Of a stretch of 6,696 nt of DNA, positions 1-4,651 are shown piece after piece. A model generated the notes under the pieces. The model saw nothing but the letters and a program-made list of their open reading frames with translations, made no database searches and was not told the DNA's origin. Source of the stretch: Trebonia sp. (lineage in GTDB: Bacteria > Actinomycetota > Actinomycetes > Streptosporangiales > Streptosporangiaceae); NCBI GenBank assembly GCA_030043595.1, contig JASHXJ010000091.1, positions 1 to 6,696 on the forward strand. Reading direction: 5' to 3'. The translations under genes were made by a program, and so were the position numbers. The number at the start of each line of letters is the position of its first letter. The first letter of the stretch is position 1.

Positions 1-786
1 CGCGTCGGGGTCCACGTCCGCGCCCTCCGCGACCCACACCCCCGGCGAGACCTCGAACCCGGCGATGTCGGTGCACACCTTCTTGTTCAGCACGTCCGCC
101 TGCGCCTTCAGGTAACTCTCCAGCGTGCCGACGTCCTCCCAGTACCGGTCGGACACGTAGCCGAACAGCGGCGCCCCGCGCGCCATCAGCTTGGGGAACA
201 CGTCGTGCGACCAGTCCACCGACTCCTTCGGCGAGACCTCGGCGAGCACCTCGGGCTCCATGATGTAGACGCCGGTGTTCACCGTGTCCGAGAACACCTG
301 GCCCCAGGTCGGCTTCTCCAGGAAGCGCTGGATCCGCCCGTCCTCGTCGGCGATGACGATGCCGAACTCGAGCGGGTCGGGCACCCGCTTGAGGCCCACG
401 GTGACCAGCGCCCCGTTGTCCTTGTGGAAGCGGACCATCTCGGACAGGTCCATGTCGGTGAGCGCGTCGCCGGAGATCACGAGAAACGAGTCGTCCCGCA
501 GCGCGTCCTCGGCGTTCTTCACGCTGCCCGCGGTGCCCAGCGGCATCTCCTCGGTCGCGTACTGCAGGGACATGCCCACGTCCTCACCGTCGCCGAAGTA
601 GTTCCGCACCAGCGCGGCGAGAAACTGCACGGTGACGACGGTCTCCGCGAACCCGTGCTTCTTGAGCAGGCGCAGGACGTGCTCCATGATCGGCCGGTTG
701 GCGACCGGCAGCAGCGGCTTGGGCTGGTTGGCGGTCATCGGACGAAGCCGGGTGCCCTCACCGCCTGCCATGACGACGGCCTTCAA
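1..786 (-). CDS. Sugar-1-phosphate nucleotidyltransferase (mannose-1-phosphate guanylyltransferase-like), 3' end off the window
   Basis: The first 262 codons are visible. The protein opens MKAVVMAGGEGTRLRPM, the nucleotide-binding signature of the NTP-transferase fold (GGxGTRLRP, residues 8-16, then K23-P24). It continues with LGTAGSV (83-89), the metal-binding VISGDALTD (103-111), FLEKP (155-159), NTGVYIMEPEVL (170-181) and YWEDVGTLESYL (215-226). These enzymes make NDP-sugars from a sugar 1-phosphate and NTP in the cytoplasm. The last residues (GVWVAEGADVDPDA) look like the start of a hexapeptide beta-helix. That fits the long actinobacterial form with a C-terminal phosphomutase-like domain, but this lies outside the window. 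The start is TTG at 786-784: the next ATG would cut away the catalytic GG motif, and AAAGGAG ends 10 nt upstream. TTG overlaps the TGA of the preceding gene by 4 nt (TTGA), so the pair is probably translationally coupled. GDP-mannose specificity is inferred from family resemblance. Confidence 0.9.
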   Translation of the reverse strand, partial: MKAVVMAGGEGTRLRPMTANQPKPLLPVANRPIMEHVLRLLKKHGFAETVVTVQFLAALVRNYFGDGEDVGMSLQYATEEMPLGTAGSVKNAEDALRDDSFLVISGDALTDMDLSEMVRFHKDNGALVTVGLKRVPDPLEFGIVIADEDGRIQRFLEKPTWGQVFSDTVNTGVYIMEPEVLAEVSPKESVDWSHDVFPKLMARGAPLFGYVSDRYWEDVGTLESYLKAQADVLNKKVCTDIAGFEVSPGVWVAEGADVDPDA

Positions 787-1361
787 GACGCAGCCGCTCC
801 TTTCACCAAGTCCCTTACCTGGGTGACATACAGCATCGCCGCCCACCAGTACAAGGCAGTACCCCAGATAGCGAAAGCCCACCCGATCACGCGGACCACC
901 TCAGCGGCGATCCCGCCATGCGCCCCGAGGAAAAGCAGCGGGAACGCATACATAAGGCACAGCGTCGCCGCCTTGCCGACGAAGCTGACCTGCAGCGTGC
1001 CGTACGGGGTCCGCCGCCGCAGCAGCACCAGCGACATCCCCACGAACAACTCGCGGGCGGCGAGCACCGCGAACAGCCACCACGGGATGATCCCGCGCAC
1101 CGCCAGCGCGACGACCGTGGCGGCGATGTACAGCCGGTCCGCGGCGGGATCGAGCACCTGCCCGAGCCTGCTGGTCTGGTTGAGCATCCTTGCCAGCTTC
1201 CCGTCAAGCCAGTCGGTTATTCCGGCCAGGCCGAGGATTCCCGCCGCGATGATGTCAGCGGTGGCGGTTCGCGGACCGATGACCAGCCACAGGAACACGG
1301 GAACACCGGCTAGCCGTGCGGCGCTCAGCGCGTTCGGCCAGGTAACAATCCGGTCACCCAC
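783..1361 (-). CDS. CDP-alcohol phosphatidyltransferase (PgsA/cardiolipin-synthase-like membrane enzyme)
   Basis: A 192-aa integral membrane protein. Residues 50-75 match the family signature D-x2-D-G-x2-A-R-x8-G-x3-D-x3-D exactly: D50, D53, G54, A57, R58, G67, D71, D75. The aspartates bind the divalent metals that activate the CDP-lipid. Hydrophobic segments lie near residues 13-29, 34-48, 78-100, 104-114, 127-147 and 157-179, about the six helices expected. The enzyme moves a phosphatidyl group from a CDP-lipid to an alcohol. Whether that alcohol is glycerol phosphate, inositol phosphate or phosphatidylglycerol cannot be read from the sequence. The start is GTG at 1361, the only start between an in-frame TAG (1373-1371) and the conserved region, with AGGA 7 nt upstream. 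It is first in a minus-strand unit and its TGA overlaps the next gene's TTG. Length is normal for the family. Confidence 0.93.
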   Translation of the reverse strand: MGDRIVTWPNALSAARLAGVPVFLWLVIGPRTATADIIAAGILGLAGITDWLDGKLARMLNQTSRLGQVLDPAADRLYIAATVVALAVRGIIPWWLFAVLAARELFVGMSLVLLRRRTPYGTLQVSFVGKAATLCLMYAFPLLFLGAHGGIAAEVVRVIGWAFAIWGTALYWWAAMLYVTQVRDLVKGAAAS

Positions 1362-1461
1362 GATGTGATCCTAGTGGGGGCCCAGTGAGATTGCCCCGCC
1401 GGGTAGCCGCGGCTTAACTACTCGATCAAGAGCAAACTTCCCGTCCCGCCAGGAATGCAAA

Positions 1462-1480
1462 TCATTATCCCGAACGATCC
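1462..1480 (+). repeat. 19-bp direct repeat, left copy
   Basis: TCATTATCCCGAACGATCC. It matches 3233-3251 at 18 of 19 positions, in the same orientation. The core is AT-rich against the local background, so a chance match is unlikely. The copy ends 88 nt before the methyltransferase GTG. The right copy ends 83 nt before the pseudogene ATG, so a shared regulatory site is one reading. The other is that the two copies are the ends of a mobilised or duplicated segment carrying the methyltransferase and hydrolase. Confidence 0.65.
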
Positions 1481-1556
1481 GTCGCGCCTGCCCAGCGCTC
1501 CGTTTTCCAGCCCTCCTTTGGCAGGCCTCCGCCCACCGGCGGCATCGGCAGGCGGC

Positions 1557-1562
1557 TAGGCT
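1557..1562 (+). promoter_or_regulatory. Putative -10 box for a leaderless methyltransferase transcript
   Basis: TAGGCT fits TAnnnT and ends 6 nt before the GTG at 1569. That is the usual distance from a -10 hexamer to the transcription start, so mRNA would begin at or very near the start codon. No SD lies at a useful distance from that GTG. No good -35 is visible 17-18 nt upstream. The layout is typical of actinobacterial leaderless genes; the inference rests on spacing alone. Confidence 0.45.
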
Positions 1563-1568
1563 GTTCCC

Positions 1569-2378
1569 GTGGAGCGAGACGCATCCAGGCGGCTCGGGCT
1601 GGACACGACTACGCCCAACGTCGCCCGGATGTATCACCACTACCTGGGCGGCAGGGAGACCTTCGAGGCCGACCGGGCCGCCGCCGAGCGCGCGATGGCG
1701 GCACTGCCTGGCATGCGCGCCGCGATAAGGGAGAACCGGCGGTTCCTGCGCCGCGTGGTGACGTTCCTCGCCGGCGAGGCGGGCATCGACCAGTTTCTCG
1801 ACATCGGGGTCGGCCTGCCCGCCGAAGGCCCCGTGCACGAGGTGGCGCACACGATCAACCCGGCCGCGCGGGTGGTGTACGCCGACTACGATCCGGTCGT
1901 CGTCTCGCACGGCAACGCGTGGCTGACCCGGCAGGACCTGAGCATCGTCGTCCAGGCGGACCTGCGCGATCCCCAGGCGCTGCTCGGCCTCCCCGCCGTC
2001 CGCGAGCACCTGGACTTCTCCCGGCCGATCGCGCTGATCCTCCTGGCGATCATGCATTTCTTCGCCGACTACGACGACCCGGCCGCGGTCATCGCCGCGC
2101 TTCGCGACGCGCTGGTCCCCGGCAGCTACCTGGCGCTGAACCATGTCAGCGAAGACCTCATCACCGACAAGGAGGCCGCCAAGCGCGCGGCGGCCGCCTA
2201 TGAGCAGGCCAGCGAGCGGATCTGGCTGCGCAGCCGGGCCGAGGTTCTGCGCCTGTTCGACGGCTTCGAGCTCGTCGAGCCCGGGCTGGTACCCAGTCAC
2301 CTGTGGCGCCCCGCGGCCGGCAGGGGGGCGTCCCGCGCCCCCGCCATCAGCTGGGGCGGCGTAGGCCGCAAGACCTGA
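1569..2378 (+). CDS. SAM-dependent methyltransferase, DUF574 / Methyltransf_19 type
   Basis: A complete 269-aa protein of the actinobacterial DUF574 family. Landmarks in order: the N-terminal DTTTPNVARMYHHYLGG (12-28), usual in this family as D-x-x-x-PSxARxYDYxLGG; ENRRFL (55-60); the SAM-binding QFLDIGVGLP (75-84); VVYADYDP (102-109), where an acidic residue would contact the SAM ribose; ADLRDP (130-135); a DFSRPIALILLAIMHF stretch (149-164); PGSYLALNH (184-192); and the closing GGVGRK (263-268). Such proteins are often encoded in many copies per actinomycete genome, and their substrates are mostly unknown, so none is assigned here. It is predicted cytoplasmic, with no signal peptide or membrane helix. 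The GTG start is set by the TAGGCT box 6 nt upstream and by the N-terminal motif beginning at residue 12. The hydrolase starts 47 nt after the stop and may share the transcript. Confidence 0.9.
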   Translation: MERDASRRLGLDTTTPNVARMYHHYLGGRETFEADRAAAERAMAALPGMRAAIRENRRFLRRVVTFLAGEAGIDQFLDIGVGLPAEGPVHEVAHTINPAARVVYADYDPVVVSHGNAWLTRQDLSIVVQADLRDPQALLGLPAVREHLDFSRPIALILLAIMHFFADYDDPAAVIAALRDALVPGSYLALNHVSEDLITDKEAAKRAAAAYEQASERIWLRSRAEVLRLFDGFELVEPGLVPSHLWRPAAGRGASRAPAISWGGVGRKT

Positions 2379-2395
2379 ACGCTCCGCGGTCGCAA

Positions 2396-2429
2396 GCTCA
2401 CATGAAGGGTGCCGGGGATGCTCACATGA
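2396..2429 (+). repeat. Two copies of GCTCACATGA at the hydrolase start
   Basis: GCTCACATGA occurs at 2396-2405 and 2420-2429, 24 nt apart and in the same reading frame. Each carries an ATG (2402 and 2426), so the gene has duplicated potential starts. Only the second has a purine-rich SD candidate (GGGGA at 2414-2418, 7 nt spacing). This looks like a small local duplication. Confidence 0.6.
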
Positions 2430-3373
2430 TGGTGGAAGCGAACGGCGCGGACCTGTATGTCGAGGTGCATGGCGACGGCGTGCCCGTGCTGCTGCTGCAC
2501 GGGTGGCCGGACTCCAGCGCGCTGTGGCGCGGCCAGGTCCCGGTGCTGACCGCGAGCGGCTTTCGCGCCGTCACGCCGGACCTGCGCGGCCTCGGGCAGA
2601 GCTCTCGTCCAGAGGGCAAGGAGAATTACCAGCTCAGCACGATGGTGGCGGACGTCGCCGCGGTCCTCGGCGCGCTCGGGATCGACTCCGCGCACGTCGT
2701 CGGGCACGACTGGGGCGCGGCGGTCGCGTGGCTCACCGCGATGTTCCTGCCGGACCGGGTGCGCACGCTGACCGCCCTCTCGGTGCCGCACCCGCTGGCT
2801 CCGGTCACCGTACGCCAGCGCGAGATGGCCTGGTACCAGCTGTTCTTCCAGTTCGAGGGCGTCGCGGAGGCGCAGGTCAGCAACGAGGACTGGGCCCTGT
2901 TCCGCGAGATAGCCGCCGGCTACAAGGACGTCGACCGGGCGATCGCGGACCTGTCCCGGCCTGGCGCGCTGACCGCCTCGCTGAACCTCTACCGCGCCAA
3001 CCTCGCCCCGCGCATGCCGGGCCCGCCGCGTGACCTCCCGCCGGTGGCCGCGCCGACGCTGGGCATCTGGTCCGACGGCGACCGCTTCCTCGACGGCGCC
3101 CGGATGCGGGCGTCCGGCGACCTCGTCACTGGACCGTGGCGGTACGCGGAGATCGCCGGCGCCAGCCACTGGATACCGCTCGACGCGCCGGACCAGCTGA
3201 ACGAATTGCTCCTGGGCTGGCTGGCAGCACATTCATTATCCGGAACGATCCCGCCCGTCTCCGCGAACCGAACCGAACCGCCCTATTGTGCGACATGCGT
3301 GAGAAGTGGTATCTCACTGGACACAGGAGGAACAATGTCGCGCAGGGTGGCCTGGATCGCGGCGCGCCACTGA
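2426..3373 (+). CDS. Alpha/beta hydrolase, epoxide-hydrolase-like, with an aberrant C-terminal read-through tail
   Basis: The protein is 315 aa from this start. The oxyanion-hole motif is HGWPDS (25-30). The nucleophile elbow is GHDWGA (93-98), with D95 as the likely nucleophile; an Asp here points to an epoxide hydrolase or dehalogenase rather than a serine esterase. Likely acid residues are D217 or D219 in WSDGDR, and the catalytic His is H248 in GASHWIPLDAP. Y189 in LNLYRANL sits where epoxide hydrolases place a lid tyrosine in an NWYR-like motif, and AWYQLFFQ (135-142) resembles the first lid tyrosine region. The fold should finish near LLLGWLAAH (261-269). The last 46 or so residues (LSGTIPP...IAARH) are translated from what looks like the promoter and start of the next locus, and the stop (3371-3373) lies inside the pseudogene. 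The native 3' end was probably lost in a rearrangement. Start 2426 has GGGGA 7 nt upstream; 2402 (no SD) and 2429 are alternatives. Confidence 0.85.
   Translation: MMVEANGADLYVEVHGDGVPVLLLHGWPDSSALWRGQVPVLTASGFRAVTPDLRGLGQSSRPEGKENYQLSTMVADVAAVLGALGIDSAHVVGHDWGAAVAWLTAMFLPDRVRTLTALSVPHPLAPVTVRQREMAWYQLFFQFEGVAEAQVSNEDWALFREIAAGYKDVDRAIADLSRPGALTASLNLYRANLAPRMPGPPRDLPPVAAPTLGIWSDGDRFLDGARMRASGDLVTGPWRYAEIAGASHWIPLDAPDQLNELLLGWLAAHSLSGTIPPVSANRTEPPYCATCVRSGISLDTGGTMSRRVAWIAARH
3233..3251 (+). repeat. 19-bp direct repeat, right copy
   Basis: TCATTATCCGGAACGATCC, differing from 1462-1480 by one base. It lies where the hydrolase similarity ends and the foreign-looking tail begins. That is the position expected if it marks a recombination junction. 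Confidence 0.65.
3264..3280 (+). repeat. CGAAC pentamer repeat
   Basis: Three perfect copies of CGAAC (3264-3278) followed by CG. They lie between the 19-bp repeat and the putative promoter of the propeller array, inside the hydrolase read-through tail. This could be a small binding-site cluster or slippage. No function is visible. Confidence 0.55.
3286..3317 (+). promoter_or_regulatory. Putative promoter with operator-like inverted repeat for the propeller array
   Basis: The perfect inverted repeat GTGAGA-N7-TCTCAC spans 3299-3317. A -10-like TATCTC (3310-3315) lies inside it, 18 nt after a weak -35-like TTGTGC (3286-3291). Transcription would start near 3322, about 13 nt before the pseudogene ATG. 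A repressor bound to the palindrome would cover the -10. Because the first family member is dead, this promoter may now serve the two intact downstream paralogs. The promoter boxes are weak matches; the palindrome is exact. Confidence 0.45.
3319..3334 (+). promoter_or_regulatory. Conserved SD leader of the propeller family (three copies)
   Basis: GGACACAGGAGGAACA precedes the pseudogene ATG. The same leader precedes the intact genes with a 2-nt insertion: GGACACAGAGGAGGAACC at 3503-3520 and GGACACAGAGGAGGAGCA at 4634-4651. Each gives AGGAGG with 4 nt before the ATG. The identity extends upstream of the SD, so the duplicated unit included the leader as well as the coding sequence. Confidence 0.75.
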
Positions 3374-3494
3374 TCAACATCGTCGCCGTCGCGCGCATCC
3401 CCGGGACAACCGGGCGGCTCGCTGGCGGGGGTTCACCCATGCCAGCGGCAACCTCGGCAGCAAGGTCGTCGCCGTGCTCCTGCAGTACAGCTGA
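3335..3494 (+). pseudogene. Deletion remnant of a third propeller-family gene
   Basis: The 5' end matches the two intact paralogs. The SD leader GGACACAGGAGGAACA is followed by ATG and MSRRVAWIAA, close to MMRTRAWIAA of the 4652 gene. After ten codons the sequence jumps to the family's last blade. INIVAVARIPGTTGRLAGG (from about 3374) parallels ITIDSVARIPGTTQQLAGG, and GFTHASGNLGSKVVAVLLQYS follows in yet another frame, ending at TGA 3492-3494. About 0.93 kb (signal peptide core and blades 1-6) is missing. The junction lies in a GGCGCGC stretch (3361-3367) also present in the intact gene at 5615-5621, and it is out of frame, so translation stops at 3371. A second lesion, GGGGG in place of GGGCGGG near 3427, shifts the frame by 2 nt. 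No functional product is expected. The 3' end resembles the 3521 gene, the 5' end and junction the 4652 gene. Confidence 0.88.
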
Positions 3495-3520
3495 CACAGG
3501 CCGGACACAGAGGAGGAACC

Positions 3521-4621
3521 ATGGTGCGGTCAAGCGCCTGGCTCGCGGCCGGGATCGCCGGCCTGCTCGCGGTTGGCGCGGCGACGGCCGCGAGCGCGTC
3601 CGCTGCGGGGCCGCGGGCGGCGGACCCCAGCTGGCATACCGTCTTTTCGAAGAAGACCGACTTCAACGGGAACTTCACCGCGGTCGTCGCGACAGGCAAG
3701 ACGACCGGGTGGGGGTTCGACGGGATCGGGTTCAGCTCGGCCCCGACGGCGTGGGAGCGCAGCGGCGGCACCTGGAAGAAGGTGGCGTTCCCGAGCAAGA
3801 CCGGTGAGGAGGTCGACGCGGCGGCAGCGTCCTCGCCGTCGAATGTCTGGGCGGTCGCCAACGACGCCGGCGCGGGCGCGCAGGTGCTGCGCTGGAACGG
3901 GGCGAAGTGGTCGGTGGCCAAGGCGTTCGCCGACCAGATCTACGGGATCTCGGTCCTGGCAGCCAACGACGTATGGGTGTTCGGGATGCTGCTGGTGCCG
4001 CACGTCACTCCCGCCCTCGGGGTGTGGCACTACAACGGCAGCACGTGGTCGCAGGTCAGTAAGAACATCTCGGGCGGCAGCGCGCTGTCGGCGACCGACG
4101 TCTGGGGGTTCACCGGCACGAGCATCGAGCACTGGAACGGCCACACGTGGGCGGCCACCCCGGTGGGCAGCCTGCTGCCGCCGAAGCAGACCTCGGGCCT
4201 CAACTTCCCGCAGGTCGTCGCGATCCTCGCGCTGTCGGACAGCAACATCTTCGCCGTCGGCAACGGCAACCAGGAAGACGACGGCGGCCCGGTCGTCGTG
4301 CTGCACTACAACGGTCACAGCTGGTCCAGGGTCGCCCAGGGCCTGTTCGGGTTCGGCCCCCAGTTCCAGCAGATCAGCTCGGACGGCGGCGGCGGGCTGT
4401 GGCTGGCCATGATGGGGCCCGCTGAAGGCGGCGCGTCCTCCCTGCTGCACTACGCGGCAGGCAAGCTGACCAAGGCGGCGACGCCGGGCAAGGCGGGGAC
4501 GCTCACGACCGACGCCGTGGCGCAGATCCCCGGCAGCACGGAGCAGCTGGCGGGCGGGTTCACCCACGCAGCCGGCAACCTCGGCGGAAACGTCGTCGCC
4601 GTGCTCCTGCAGTACAGCTGA
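3521..4621 (+). CDS. Secreted tandem-repeat protein, predicted seven-bladed beta-propeller (paralog 1)
   Basis: 366 aa. Residues 1-28 form a Sec signal peptide (R3, hydrophobic 6-22, AxA cleavage near 26 or 28). The rest is seven repeats of about 40-50 aa. Clear copies contain SNVWAV...VLRWNGAKWSV (107-132), NDVWVFG...VWHYNGSTWSQV (150-179), TDVWGFTG...IEHWNGHTWAA (192-212) and SNIFAVG...VVLHYNGHSWSRV (241-271). Weaker ones cover about 53-90, 283-319 and 327-366. The last repeat stops at VVAVLLQYS and lacks its outer GxxW strand. The segment right after the signal peptide, DPSWHTVFS (35-43), has that missing pattern, so N- and C-termini probably complete one blade together. There are no cysteines, no membrane anchor, no LPxTG sorting signal and no catalytic motif I recognise. 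It is not a BNR/Asp-box or canonical WD40 repeat. A binding or scaffold role outside the cell is inference. AGGAGG is 4 nt before the ATG; the TGA is 30 nt before the next paralog. Confidence 0.85.
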   Translation: MVRSSAWLAAGIAGLLAVGAATAASASAAGPRAADPSWHTVFSKKTDFNGNFTAVVATGKTTGWGFDGIGFSSAPTAWERSGGTWKKVAFPSKTGEEVDAAAASSPSNVWAVANDAGAGAQVLRWNGAKWSVAKAFADQIYGISVLAANDVWVFGMLLVPHVTPALGVWHYNGSTWSQVSKNISGGSALSATDVWGFTGTSIEHWNGHTWAATPVGSLLPPKQTSGLNFPQVVAILALSDSNIFAVGNGNQEDDGGPVVVLHYNGHSWSRVAQGLFGFGPQFQQISSDGGGGLWLAMMGPAEGGASSLLHYAAGKLTKAATPGKAGTLTTDAVAQIPGSTEQLAGGFTHAAGNLGGNVVAVLLQYS

Positions 4622-4651
4622 ACGCTGAGCGTGGGACACAGAGGAGGAGCA

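Larger units (their letters stand above)
1362..1568. other. Divergent intergenic region
   Basis: This 207-bp gap separates the minus-strand lipid/NDP-sugar pair from the plus-strand methyltransferase. It is less GC-rich than the genes, with AT-leaning patches near 1411-1440 and 1452-1470. It holds a 10-bp perfect palindrome (AGCCGCGGCT, 1405-1414), one copy of the 19-bp dispersed repeat (1462-1480), and a -10-like TAGGCT just before the methyltransferase start. No convincing -35/-10 pair was found for the minus-strand pair. No small ORF with a credible SD was seen. Confidence 0.5.

Noticed and set aside
205..1368. A 387-codon open frame on the plus strand
   Set aside because: It lies opposite the nucleotidyltransferase and phosphatidyltransferase, both of which have perfect family motifs. 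The translation shows no recognisable domain.
2303..2425. Upstream extension of the hydrolase to the start of its open frame, or to ATG 2402
   Set aside because: The extension overlaps the methyltransferase end, has no SD, and encodes no conserved residues. GGGGA before 2426 fits better.
1371..3232. Minus-strand frames of 309 and 311 codons opposite the methyltransferase and hydrolase
   Set aside because: Shadow frames of well-supported plus-strand genes, without SD or domain.
1462..3251. Insertion sequence or integrase-bearing element
   Set aside because: No transposase, integrase, terminal inverted repeats or tRNA gene is present. The two 19-bp copies are direct repeats only, so no mobile-element feature was called.
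3264..3280. CRISPR or satellite array
   Set aside because: Only three 5-bp units, with no spacers.
4631..4651. GTG 4631 as start of the second propeller gene
   Set aside because: It would translate the conserved SD leader. Alignment with the paralog and relic puts the start at 4652, followed by a normal signal peptide.
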